In this document: positions 1 to 7,705 of the stretch, one piece after another
Position numbering within the stretch: the stretch's first letter is position 1
Layout of the letters: every line of letters begins with the position of its first letter
Assembly: GCA_001592145.1 (NCBI GenBank)
Contig: BCWJ01000010.1
Location: 1 to 64,000 of the forward strand
Source of the DNA: Xylanimicrobium pachnodae JCM 13526 = NBRC 107786
GTDB lineage: Bacteria > Actinomycetota > Actinomycetes > Actinomycetales > Cellulomonadaceae
Direction: 5' to 3'
DNA length: 64,000 nucleotides
Notes under the pieces: generated by a model
The model's database searches: none
What the model saw: the letters and a program-made list of their open reading frames with translations, nothing else
What the model was told of the DNA's origin: nothing
Made by a program: the position numbers and the translations under genes

Positions 1-128
1 GGTACGCCGCCGCCTACGAGGACCCGGAGTGGACCGACACGATCTCCCCGATCGTGGCGGGCCTCCTCATCAAGGAGCGCTCCGTCGTCACCCGGGTGCG
101 GCCGACACCGGTCTCCGGCCCGCGGTGA
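1..128 (+). CDS. C-terminal end of an unidentified protein (partial)
   Basis: The frame beginning at base 3 is open from the window edge to a TGA at 126-128 and gives about 41 residues ending in TRVRPTPVSGPR. Codon use is like that of its neighbours, with G or C in most third positions, so it looks like the tail of a real gene that starts outside the window. The residues visible are too few to assign a family. It converges on the next gene, which is on the other strand, with 66 bases between their stop codons. Confidence 0.55.
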   Translation, partial: YAAAYEDPEWTDTISPIVAGLLIKERSVVTRVRPTPVSGPR

Positions 129-194
129 CCCGTCCCGGGCGGGTGTGGCCATGGGCTGCACCCGGCCGGACGCCGGCGGAGCGGGATGGGGTGG

Positions 195-863
195 TCAGCC
201 GTCCAGGACGGTGATCCCGAGCTGGGCGGCCAGGGCGGGTGCGAGGTCGCTGAGCTGCCGGGTGCTGATCGCCGTCCCGGCGAGCGCCTCCACGCCGCCG
301 AGCTCGCCGAGGTCCACCCCGCGCAGATCGACGTGCCGGAGCGTCGACGCCTGGACGTCGAGCCGGTGGATCCGGGTGCCGGTGAACGCCACCCGTGCTG
401 CTGTTGCCTGGACGAGGTCGAGCTCGTCGATCGTGCAGTCGGTGAAGCGGACGTCCTCGAGCGTTGCGCCGCGCAGGTTGACGTACCCGAGCCTGCATCC
501 GACGACGTCGACGCCGCGCCAGGTCGACTCGTAGACCTCGGCCGACCCGATCCGGGTGGCGCGCAGAGCGACGTCGCGGAGCTGGGCGCGCACGGCCCGC
601 GCGACCGTGAAGTCGCCACCCTCGACGACGATCTCGGCGAGGGTGGCGTTCGAGAGGTCGATCCGGCCGGCGCGCACGTTTGCCAGGTGCGTCTCGTACA
701 GGCCGGCGCGGGCCAGGTCGATGGTGTCCGAGTCGACGTCCGCGAACCGCAGCCCCTCGAGGTCCGCGCCAGGCACCAGATCGCCGGGGTCGCCCGCCGC
801 CAGCGAGGTGAGAGCCACGGGGTCGATGGACGGAGGTTCGGGGAACGCGCGCTTTCGTGCCAT
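195..863 (-). CDS. Pentapeptide-repeat-like protein
   Basis: This 222-residue protein is built largely of five-residue steps of the A(D/N)LxX kind, for example DLEGLRFADVD near residue 35, LSNATLAEIVVEGGDF near 65-80, and NLRGATLEDVRF and DLRGVDLGELGG further on. This spacing is typical of a right-handed quadrilateral beta-helix. Pentapeptide proteins have varied roles, including DNA mimicry and gyrase protection, and nothing here identifies one. The ATG at 863 is preferred over in-frame starts further upstream, because those would run through the 16-bp repeat array. A TACGCT box lies 6 nt before the ATG, so the mRNA is probably leaderless. No signal peptide or membrane segment is visible, so it is probably cytoplasmic. 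Confidence 0.75.
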   Translation of the reverse strand: MARKRAFPEPPSIDPVALTSLAAGDPGDLVPGADLEGLRFADVDSDTIDLARAGLYETHLANVRAGRIDLSNATLAEIVVEGGDFTVARAVRAQLRDVALRATRIGSAEVYESTWRGVDVVGCRLGYVNLRGATLEDVRFTDCTIDELDLVQATAARVAFTGTRIHRLDVQASTLRHVDLRGVDLGELGGVEALAGTAISTRQLSDLAPALAAQLGITVLDG

Positions 864-869
864 GGCGGC

Positions 870-875
870 AGCGTA
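870..875 (-). promoter_or_regulatory. Probable -10 box of the pentapeptide gene
   Basis: On the minus strand TACGCT ends 6 nt before the ATG at 863. It fits the TAnnnT pattern and spacing of leaderless actinobacterial promoters. The -35 position then falls at about 893-898, inside the tandem repeat array. Confidence 0.45.
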
Positions 876-880
876 TCGAC

Positions 881-976
881 GCGCACAGGGGTCGATGTGC
901 ACAGAGCTCGACGTGCACAGAGCTCGACGTGCACAGAGCTCGACGTGCACAGAGCTCGACGTGCACAGAGGTCGAT
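881..976. repeat. Six tandem 16-bp repeats upstream of the pentapeptide gene
   Basis: Six contiguous 16-bp units run from 881 to 976. The four central ones (897-960) are identical and read GTGCACAGAGCTCGAC. The outer two (881-896 and 961-976) differ at two or three positions, and both end in GTCGAT. A decayed start of another unit, GTGCCCAG, follows at 977. Each unit holds the hexamer palindromes GTGCAC and GAGCTC. The array lies directly upstream of the probable -10 box at 870-875 and covers the -35 region. The unit length is not a multiple of three, so the array is not coding. Confidence 0.9.
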
Positions 977-1039
977 GTGCCCAGTGTGGTCGGCTGTGCC
1001 CCCCGGTCAGACCTGCACCGTCGGGGTGCCCGGCTCCGC

Positions 1040-2017
1040 TCAGGGCTCCGCGGGTGTGGTGCCGGCCTCGTCGGGGCGCGACCGGCGGACGCGCCGAGCC
1101 CCGGCCACGACGCCGCGCCCGAGGGCGGCCACCGCGACGGCCGCGACCAGCCAGGGGAGTACCGCCCCGGCGGCGACGGCCACGGCGCGGCCGAACGTGG
1201 TCAGCGCGTCCCAGCCGGCGGACAGCCCGCCGCGGAACCCGGCGGGTGGCGGGGCGAGCTGGGCGATCGCCGACTCGTCGGCGGCGACGTAGACGTCGAG
1301 CGTGGACATCGCCACGCGGTCGGACAGGTCGGCCCGCTGGGCACCTAGGGCGTCGAGATCCGCCTGGCGTGAGGCGAGCTCGTTCTCGACGGCCAGGAGG
1401 TCCTTGGTGTTCGCGGCCTGCGCCATGAGCTCGGTGAGCCGAGCGGTGGATGCCTGCAGTGCTGCGATGCGCGCGTCGAGGTCACGACCGGTGGCCGTGA
1501 CGTCCTCCTTCTGGATCGACACGTCGGAGACGTCGCCGATGCCGCGCAACGCGTCGATCGTCTGGTTGATGGCGTCGGCGGGCAGGCGGAGCGTCAGGTG
1601 CGCGGTGGCGGGGGAGTCGTCGGTGCCGCGGGACTCCTCGCGCTGCTCGACGCGTCCGCCGGCCCGCTCGGTCAGGGTCGCGATCCGGGCGGCGGCACCG
1701 ACCGGATCGTCGGCGACGACGGTGGCCGAGCCGGTGGTCACGACCTCGCGTGCGGTTGCCTGGACGGCATCCGATCCCAGGGTGCCGGCCGCCGCGCCCT
1801 GATCGGCGGCGCCGACCTCGTCGGCCGGTCCGGCGTCTGCGGCCTCGCCCACCTGCGGGGCGGACTGGGCGCCGGAGTCCGCGGCGCCCCCGCGCGACGA
1901 CGAGCAGCCGGCCGTCAGGAGGACGGCGGTGAGCAGGACGGCGAGGAGGAGCAGCGCGCGCGGCAGCATCGTCGCGGCGGGTCGCGGAGCCGGTCGGGAC
2001 AGGGACGACGTCGTCAT
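1040..2017 (-). CDS. DUF4349 family lipoprotein
   Basis: The 325-residue protein starts with a basic stretch, a hydrophobic segment (about residues 18-36) and a lipobox, LLTAGC, with the lipidated cysteine near residue 38. A low-complexity Ala/Gly/Asp linker follows. The central DUF4349 domain includes a long amphipathic helical stretch with coiled-coil character (DLDARIAALQASTARLTELM onward). A C-terminal transmembrane helix (about 270-295) ends in a basic tail. It is probably tethered on the outer face of the membrane. DUF4349 proteins have no established function. ATG 2017 is used; a GTG two codons upstream is possible. Confidence 0.8.
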   Translation of the reverse strand: MTTSSLSRPAPRPAATMLPRALLLLAVLLTAVLLTAGCSSSRGGAADSGAQSAPQVGEAADAGPADEVGAADQGAAAGTLGSDAVQATAREVVTTGSATVVADDPVGAAARIATLTERAGGRVEQREESRGTDDSPATAHLTLRLPADAINQTIDALRGIGDVSDVSIQKEDVTATGRDLDARIAALQASTARLTELMAQAANTKDLLAVENELASRQADLDALGAQRADLSDRVAMSTLDVYVAADESAIAQLAPPPAGFRGGLSAGWDALTTFGRAVAVAAGAVLPWLVAAVAVAALGRGVVAGARRVRRSRPDEAGTTPAEP

Positions 2018-2206
2018 GCCCACAGTGTGTCGAGACCAGGGTGTTTCTCGACAGGTGCCAAGGTCACCGTTGGGTCACAGATGTGCCGAGCCCGCGCCGA
2101 GCGCTGCCCCGCGCTCGCGACAGGGTCAGCGCGTGACGGCCGGGTGCGGTTCGTGCGTGCCTCGCCTACGGTCGGGGGACGGGTTCATCGCGAGGAGCAC
2201 AGCACC

Positions 2207-2662
2207 ATGGCCATCTTTGACGCACTGGACATCTTCACTCCGGCGGTCCGCGAGGAGATCTTGTCCATCCCCGGGTTCGCCGACCTGTTGCGCGACCAGT
2301 GGCTCGAGAACGAGGGACCGGGCCACCCGGGTCCTCTGGAGCTCAAGAACTTCGGACCCGGGCAGCTCGACGAGCACGGCATCCAGTGGTTGCTCAACAA
2401 CGCCCCGGACGACTCGTCGCGGGTCCCCGCGACCGCCGACGTGCCGCACTGGCGGGCCTCGGAGTGCGTGGTGCGCATCGCCACGGGCCCGGCAGCGGCC
2501 AAGGCGCGTGCCCTGGTGGTCAAGATCGCCGACGAGCTGGCCGCCAGCGGCCAGGCGGACACCCGGGCGTTCCGGGCGTACGTCGAGAGCATCCAGCACG
2601 TCCTGGACGAGCGGAAGGACCAGCCGGAGACGATCGTCACCGGGTTCGCGCACCAGTTCTGA
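2207..2662 (+). CDS. Hypothetical protein of 151 residues
   Basis: The start at 2207 has a clear Shine-Dalgarno sequence (GAGGAG) about ten bases upstream. The product is soluble and mixed alpha/beta, beginning MAIFDALDIFTPAVREE and ending in FAHQF, with no signal peptide, cysteine motif or membrane segment. I do not recognise the family. A possible -10 (TACGGT, near 2169) and an untranslated leader of some 25 bases lie upstream. The methylase gene follows on the same strand after 97 bases and has its own promoter, so the two need not be an operon. Confidence 0.75.
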   Translation: MAIFDALDIFTPAVREEILSIPGFADLLRDQWLENEGPGHPGPLELKNFGPGQLDEHGIQWLLNNAPDDSSRVPATADVPHWRASECVVRIATGPAAAKARALVVKIADELAASGQADTRAFRAYVESIQHVLDERKDQPETIVTGFAHQF

Positions 2663-2746
2663 GCCGGGGGCTGCCGGGCGCGGCCAGCACAGGACGATCG
2701 CGTCAGACGCCGCTCGGCGTCCGGGGGGCGGCTTCCGTCGGTCCGC

Positions 2747-2752
2747 TAACGT
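2747..2752 (+). promoter_or_regulatory. Probable -10 box of the D12 methylase gene
   Basis: TAACGT ends 7 nt before the GTG at 2760, which would start transcription at or next to the start codon. There is no Shine-Dalgarno sequence, consistent with a leaderless mRNA. Confidence 0.45.
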
Positions 2753-2759
2753 CACGCCC

Positions 2760-3824
2760 GTGATCAAGTACCTGGGCTCGAAGCGCATGCTCGCGCCGGT
2801 GCTGGGTGCCATGGCGGCGGCCGTCGGGGCACGCACGGCCGTGGACCTGTTCACGGGGACCACGCGTGTGGCGCAGGAGCTCAAGCGACGCGGCATCCAC
2901 GTGACGGCCTGCGACGTCGCCACCTATGCGGCGGTGCTGAGCGACTGCTATGTCGCCACCGACGGCGACCACGTGAACCGCGACGAGCTGGAAGACGTGC
3001 TCGCACACCTCAACGCCCTGCCGGGCCGGCGCGGCTACTTCACCCGGACCTTCTGCGAGGAAGCGCGGTTCTTCCAGCCCAAGAACGGCGCGCGCGTCGA
3101 CGCGGTGCGGGACGCCGTCGAGTCCGGGTTCCGGGGCACGCCGCTGTTCCCCGTCCTGATGACGGCGCTGCTGGAGGCGGCCGACCGGGTGGACTCGACC
3201 GCCGGCATGCAGATGGCGTACCTCAAGTCGTGGTCGGCGCGGTCGGCGAACGACCTGGTGCTCCGCGCTCCCGCGTTGCTCCCGGGCGGTGGATGCACCG
3301 TGCTGGGCGACGTCGTCGACACGATCGGTGATCTGCCGGCGAGCGACCTCGTGTACGTGGATCCGCCCTACAACCAGCATCGGTACTTCACGAACTACCA
3401 CATCTGGGAGACGCTGGTCCGCTGGGACGCCCCGGCGCACTACGGCGTCGCCTGCAAGCGTCTCGATGCGCGCGACCCGGCCACCAAGTCCGTGTTCAAC
3501 AAGAAGCGTGAGATGCCGGGCGCGTTGCGGGACGTGCTGTCCCGCGCCCGCGGCGACATGGTGGTCGTCTCGTACAACGACGAGTCGTGGATCACCGCGC
3601 CGGAGATGATGCGCCTGCTGCGCGACGCGGGTCACGACGAGGTCCGCCTGCTGGCGTTCGACGCGAAGCGGTACGTCGGCGCGCAGATCGGAATCCACAA
3701 CCGGGCGGGTCAGAAGGTGGGGAAGGTCTCCCACCTGCGCAACACCGAGTACCTGTTCGTCGCGGGGCGTGCGGAGAAGGTCGACGCCGCCTGCGCCGCG
3801 GCACCCACCGCTACGAGGAGCTAG
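2760..3824 (+). CDS. D12-class adenine-specific DNA methyltransferase
   Basis: The 354-residue protein opens with IKYLGSKRML, the usual N-terminus of D12 (Dam-like) N6-adenine methyltransferases. It has the SAM-binding motif VDLFTGTTRVAQ at about 28-39 and the catalytic DPPY at about 201-204, followed by a long region with conserved tyrosines and SYNDESW. It transfers a methyl group from SAM to adenine in a specific DNA site, which cannot be read from the sequence. The order (SAM motif before DPPY) is the alpha class. GTG 2760 is chosen because the conserved N-terminus begins there. No restriction endonuclease or specificity subunit lies nearby, so it looks like an orphan regulatory or protective methylase. 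Confidence 0.88.
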   Translation: MIKYLGSKRMLAPVLGAMAAAVGARTAVDLFTGTTRVAQELKRRGIHVTACDVATYAAVLSDCYVATDGDHVNRDELEDVLAHLNALPGRRGYFTRTFCEEARFFQPKNGARVDAVRDAVESGFRGTPLFPVLMTALLEAADRVDSTAGMQMAYLKSWSARSANDLVLRAPALLPGGGCTVLGDVVDTIGDLPASDLVYVDPPYNQHRYFTNYHIWETLVRWDAPAHYGVACKRLDARDPATKSVFNKKREMPGALRDVLSRARGDMVVVSYNDESWITAPEMMRLLRDAGHDEVRLLAFDAKRYVGAQIGIHNRAGQKVGKVSHLRNTEYLFVAGRAEKVDAACAAAPTATRS

Positions 3825-3861
3825 GACGAGGGGTACCGACGGCGAAGGCGGTGACGCGGCG

Positions 3862-4353
3862 TCACGCCTTCTGGCAGACCCACCCCTGCGGCAGCTCGCC
3901 GTCTGCGAGCAGGTGGCGCACCTCGGCCTGCTCGGCGGGCGACAGGTCGGAGTCCATGTACGGGTAGATCACGGGCTCCTCCTTGGTGTTGTGGGCGTCC
4001 AGCAGGTCGAGGAGCTCCCGGCACGTCGCGGCGACGTCGTCGGCGGGCTGCCCGGGCGCCTGCAGGCGATCGGCGAGCGCGTCCATGCGGCGCCAGAGCT
4101 CGCCGTGCTCGCGGTACATGACCATGAGCGGCATCATGAGCGGGCCGCGGGGCAGGTGGGGGAAGACGATCTCCTCCTCCAGGTAGATGTGGCGGCGCAG
4201 CGCCGACATCGCGCCCAGCAGCGGTGCGGCCCGGACCAGCGGGTCGGGCTGCGTCGAGGCGAGGTACTCCTCGATCCCGGCGTCGATCGCGTGGTGCTCG
4301 TGGGTGAAGGCGTCCGCGAGGGACACGCCTGTGTCGTCCGAGGTCTGGGTCAT
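3862..4353 (-). CDS. Hemerythrin HHE-domain protein
   Basis: This 163-residue four-helix protein carries the spaced His/Glu ligands of a di-iron hemerythrin: HEHH near 18-21, HIYLEEEIVFPHL near 55-67, YREHGELW near 80-87, and HNTKEEPVIYPYMD near 120-133. HHE proteins bind oxygen, nitric oxide or iron, or sense them. The protein has no extra domain, so it is a stand-alone carrier or sensor in the cytoplasm. It lies 30 bases downstream of the P-type ATPase gene on the same strand and may be co-transcribed with it. Iron and NO handling would suit an organism with nitrate reductase, but that link is inference. Confidence 0.88.
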   Translation of the reverse strand: MTQTSDDTGVSLADAFTHEHHAIDAGIEEYLASTQPDPLVRAAPLLGAMSALRRHIYLEEEIVFPHLPRGPLMMPLMVMYREHGELWRRMDALADRLQAPGQPADDVAATCRELLDLLDAHNTKEEPVIYPYMDSDLSPAEQAEVRHLLADGELPQGWVCQKA

Positions 4354-4383
4354 GGTGGTGACGGTAGTCCTTCCGGCAGGCGC

Positions 4384-6750
4384 TCAGGGGCGCCTCCCGC
4401 GGTGCACCAGCCGGTGGGTGACCTCCACGAGCCCCGCGCCGACGGCGCCGAGGGCCAGGGCCACGAGCAGCCGTCCTGGGGTCACGGCCAGGAGGAACAC
4501 GTGCTGTGCCACGGGCGGGACGAGCAGTGCCGCCGCGGCGAGCGCCGTCAGTGCGGCCACGAGCAACGTCTTCCACCGGTTGAACGGGCGGGCCAGCACG
4601 CCCACGGTCCACAGCCCCACGGTCAGCACCACGGCTGTGGCCACGGTCCGGGCGTCGGTCGGCGTCGTGGCCGGGTCGATCACCTGCGAGACCCGGTAGC
4701 CGGCGTACGCCGTCACCGCGGTGAGCAGCCCGACGGGCACCGCGAAGCGCAGCACGCGGGGCAGGAACCCGGGTGTGTATCGCCGGTTGTTGGGCGCGAG
4801 GGCCAGGAAGAACCCGGGGATCCCGATCGTGACGGCCGAGATGAGGGTGAGCTGGACGGGTTCGAGCGGGTAGGGGCTCACGCTCACGGCGGATCCCAGG
4901 GCCAGCACCAGCGAGTACACGTTCTTGACCAGGAACAGGTTCGCGGCCCGCTCGATGTTGGCGATGACGCGGCGTCCCTCCGCGACCACCTCCGGAAGGT
5001 GCGCGAACCGGCCGTCGAGCAGCACGAGCTGGGCGACGGCCCGCGTGGCGGCGGAGCCGGAGCCCATGGCGACGCCGATGTCGGCGTCCTTGAGGGCCAG
5101 CGCGTCGTTGACGCCGTCTCCCGTCATGGCGACGACGTGCCCGCGCCGTTGCAGGGCACCCACCATCGCGCGCTTCTGCTGCGGGGTCACGCGACCGAAC
5201 ACGCTGGCCTGCTCCAGGGCGTCGGCGAGCGCCTCCGGGTCCTGCGGGAGGGTGCCGGCGTCGACGGCGTCGTCGGGCCCGGTGACGCCCGGCACCCCGA
5301 CGCGCGCCGCGACGGCACCGACCGTGCGTGGGCTGTCCCCGGAGATGACCTTGAGGGTGACGCCCTGGCGGCGGAAGAAGTCGAGCGTGGCCGCGGCGTC
5401 GTCGCGCAACCGTTCGGCGAGCACCAGGAGTGCGACCGGCGCGAGGCCCGGGGGCAGCACCGTCCCACCGTCGTCGTCGGCCGGTGTGGTGGTGGCGGCG
5501 AGGAGGAGCACGCGGCTGCCGGTGGCCGCGACGGCGGCCGCGTGCTCGAGCGCCGAGCGTGCGGGTGCGCCCTGCGGGTCGGGCAGCACCCGCTCGGGTG
5601 CGCCCAGCACCCAGGTGGTGGCGTCGGTGGTGGCGGCGGCCCACTTGCGCTGCGAGGAGAACGGGACCCGGGCCGTCGTCGGCCAGGGGCTCTCGGCGAA
5701 CGCGGCGGCGATGGCCGAGCCGGTGGCGTTCGGGTCGTCGCGGAACAGCCCGATCGCGGCCGCGGCGTCGTCGGCCGTGAGCTCGGTGAGCGGCTCCACG
5801 CGGTCGAACACGATGTCGCCGTGCGTGAGCGTGCCGGTCTTGTCCAGGCAGACGACGTCGACGCGGGCGAGCCCCTCGACGGCGGGCAGCTCCTGGACCA
5901 GGGTGGAGCGCCGTGCGAGCGAAACCATGCCGAGCACGAACGCGAGCGAGGTGAGCAGCACGAGTCCTTCGGGGACCATGCCGACGAGCGCGGCGACCAC
6001 CCCTGTGACGGCGTCGCGCCACCCGTGGTGGCCGGCGGCGTGCAGCTGGCTCCAGGCGAGGAGCGGTGCGACGCACACCATGACCACCGAGATCCAGCGC
6101 AGCAGCGTGTTCGTGCCCGCCTGGAGCTCGGAGCGGGTGAGGGTGAACCGGCGGGCGTCGGCGGCGATGCGCGCGGCGTACGCGTCGTCGCCCACGCGGG
6201 TGGCCTGGACGTGGCCGCTGCCCGCGACCACGATGGCTCCCGATCGGACCGTGTCGCCAACCCCCTTCGGAACGGGCTCCGACTCGCCGGTCAGCAGCGA
6301 CTCGTCGAGCTCCAGTCCCGTGCTGTCGCGGACGACGCCGTCGGCGGGCACCTGGTCGCCGGCGCGGAGCACCAGGATGTCGTCCAGCACCACGTGCTCG
6401 ACCGGCAGGTTGACGACGTCGCCGTCGCGCACGGCGCGGGCGGTGGGTGCGTTGAGCACGGCCAGCCTGTCGAGCGTGCGCTTGGCGCGCGTCTCCTGGA
6501 TGATCCCGATGCCCGTGTTCGCCACCACGACGCCGACGAACAGCGCGTTCTGCCACCGCCCGGTGGTGAGGATCGCCAGGAACAGGCAGGTCAGCAGCGC
6601 GTTGAAGGGCGTGAACACGTTGGCCCGCACGATCTGTGCGAACGTGCGGCTCGGGAGGCGCGCGGCCGTGTTGGCCTGCCCCGCCGCGACGCGCTGGGCT
6701 ACCTGGTCGGCGGTGAGACCGTGGAGCGGCGTCCGTGCGGCGTCGGTCAC
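4384..6750 (-). CDS. P-type cation-transporting ATPase, CtpE-like
   Basis: The 788-residue protein has an N-terminal cation-ATPase segment, the actuator motif TGES near 154, a VPEGLVLL membrane segment, the phosphorylation motif DKTGTLT near 302, and the hinge MTGDGVNDALALKDAD near 540. A cluster of membrane helices fills the last 200 residues. VPEGLVLLTS and the overall length resemble mycobacterial CtpE, reported to take up calcium; the ion here is inferred, not shown. There are no N-terminal CxxC metal-binding domains, which argues against a copper or cadmium pump. The GTG start overlaps no other gene, and the divergent acetyltransferase gene begins 73 bases away. Confidence 0.87.
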   Translation of the reverse strand: MTDAARTPLHGLTADQVAQRVAAGQANTAARLPSRTFAQIVRANVFTPFNALLTCLFLAILTTGRWQNALFVGVVVANTGIGIIQETRAKRTLDRLAVLNAPTARAVRDGDVVNLPVEHVVLDDILVLRAGDQVPADGVVRDSTGLELDESLLTGESEPVPKGVGDTVRSGAIVVAGSGHVQATRVGDDAYAARIAADARRFTLTRSELQAGTNTLLRWISVVMVCVAPLLAWSQLHAAGHHGWRDAVTGVVAALVGMVPEGLVLLTSLAFVLGMVSLARRSTLVQELPAVEGLARVDVVCLDKTGTLTHGDIVFDRVEPLTELTADDAAAAIGLFRDDPNATGSAIAAAFAESPWPTTARVPFSSQRKWAAATTDATTWVLGAPERVLPDPQGAPARSALEHAAAVAATGSRVLLLAATTTPADDDGGTVLPPGLAPVALLVLAERLRDDAAATLDFFRRQGVTLKVISGDSPRTVGAVAARVGVPGVTGPDDAVDAGTLPQDPEALADALEQASVFGRVTPQQKRAMVGALQRRGHVVAMTGDGVNDALALKDADIGVAMGSGSAATRAVAQLVLLDGRFAHLPEVVAEGRRVIANIERAANLFLVKNVYSLVLALGSAVSVSPYPLEPVQLTLISAVTIGIPGFFLALAPNNRRYTPGFLPRVLRFAVPVGLLTAVTAYAGYRVSQVIDPATTPTDARTVATAVVLTVGLWTVGVLARPFNRWKTLLVAALTALAAAALLVPPVAQHVFLLAVTPGRLLVALALGAVGAGLVEVTHRLVHRGRRP

Positions 6751-6823
6751 ACCGTGAACCTATCGGTGCTGCGCCGTTCCCGAACCCTGGACGTCGCCCC
6801 GTGCGGTGTACTGTGCTTCACCC

Positions 6824-7705
6824 ATGACGCCTGATGTGCTTGCGCTGCTCGCGGCGTACGACGCCGAGCTGCGCACCGACGCCGAGACCCGCGCCGCGAG
6901 GTCCGTCACGCGGATCGGGCCGCTGCACCTTGCTGTTTTCGGTGGTGGGGCTGTCTTCGGTGGTGGGGCTGGTTCCGGCGGCGGGGCCGCGCTCGGCAGC
7001 GCGCGCGGGTTCGTCACCTACCGCGACCTGTCCGACGGCGGGGCGCCGCCCACGGCGACGAGCGTGCGTGCCCTGGTGGCCGACGCCGTCGCCTTCTTCG
7101 GGGACGGTCCCGCCGTGGGCGAGGTCGAGTGGAAGACCCGTGGCCACGACCTCGCCCCCGGCCTGCACGACGCGCTCGTCGAGCACGGTTTCGAGTGCGG
7201 TGAGGTGGAGTCGATCGTGGTCGGCGACGCCCGGCTGCTCGCCGTCGACGTGCCGCTGCCGGACGGCGTGGCGTTGCGCCGGATCACGGACGAGCAGGAT
7301 GTGGCGGCGATGGTCGTCATGCAGTGCGAGGTGTTCGGACAGCCCGCGACGGAGCATGACGTGGCCGAGCGCGTCGCGGAGCTGATGCGCGCCCTGGCGG
7401 ACTACTCCGGCACCGAGTACTGGGTTGCTCAGGCCGGTGGGGACGTCGTGTCCGCGGGTCGGATCGAGCCGGTTCCCGGGACGCGGTTCGCCGGCCTCTG
7501 GGGCGGTGCCACCCGGCCGGCGTGGCGAGGGCGCGGCATCTACCGGGCGCTGACGGCCGCCCGGGCCCGGTCCGCGCTGGCCCGCGGCGTGCGTTACCTG
7601 CACAGCGACTCCACGCCGTTCTCTCGTCGGATCCTCGAACGGTCCGGTCTGGTCACGGTCTCGACCACCACGCCGTACACGTGGCGGCGCGCGACCTCAG
7701 CGTGA
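6824..7705 (+). CDS. GNAT-family N-acetyltransferase with a Gly-rich repeat insert
   Basis: The 293-residue protein has a C-terminal GNAT fold: the acetyl-CoA loop is WRGRGIYRAL around residue 232, and HSDSTPFSRRILERSGL is the final beta-alpha unit. It would transfer an acetyl group from acetyl-CoA to an unknown amine. Near residues 39-56 it contains FGGGAV, FGGGAG and SGGGAA, encoded by an 18-bp tandem repeat (6938-6991). The ATG at 6824 starts the conserved part; an ATG 18 bases earlier lies inside the probable -10 region (TACTGT, 6809-6814). The last 9 bases overlap the end of the convergent monooxygenase gene. Confidence 0.8.
   Translation: MTPDVLALLAAYDAELRTDAETRAARSVTRIGPLHLAVFGGGAVFGGGAGSGGGAALGSARGFVTYRDLSDGGAPPTATSVRALVADAVAFFGDGPAVGEVEWKTRGHDLAPGLHDALVEHGFECGEVESIVVGDARLLAVDVPLPDGVALRRITDEQDVAAMVVMQCEVFGQPATEHDVAERVAELMRALADYSGTEYWVAQAGGDVVSAGRIEPVPGTRFAGLWGGATRPAWRGRGIYRALTAARARSALARGVRYLHSDSTPFSRRILERSGLVTVSTTTPYTWRRATSA
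6938..6991 (+). repeat. Three 18-bp in-frame repeats inside the GNAT gene
   Basis: Units at 6938-6955, 6956-6973 and 6974-6991 start TTCGGTGGTGGGGCTG, and the third has decayed to TCCGGCGGCGGGGCCG. They encode three six-residue FGGGAx steps. The T-rich, wobble-poor codons of the first two differ from the GC-rich surroundings and suggest recent expansion. Confidence 0.85.

Noticed and set aside
881-976. Possible CRISPR array
   Set aside because: The units are contiguous 16-mers without spacers and no cas genes are in the window.
2760-3824. Restriction-modification system around the methylase
   Set aside because: Neighbouring genes are a small unknown protein and a hemerythrin; neither shows a nuclease motif.
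3769-6834. Very long open frame on the plus strand opposite the P-type ATPase and hemerythrin genes
   Set aside because: It is a by-product of high GC content; its translation is low-complexity His/Gly/Arg-rich sequence and the opposite strand carries clear conserved domains.
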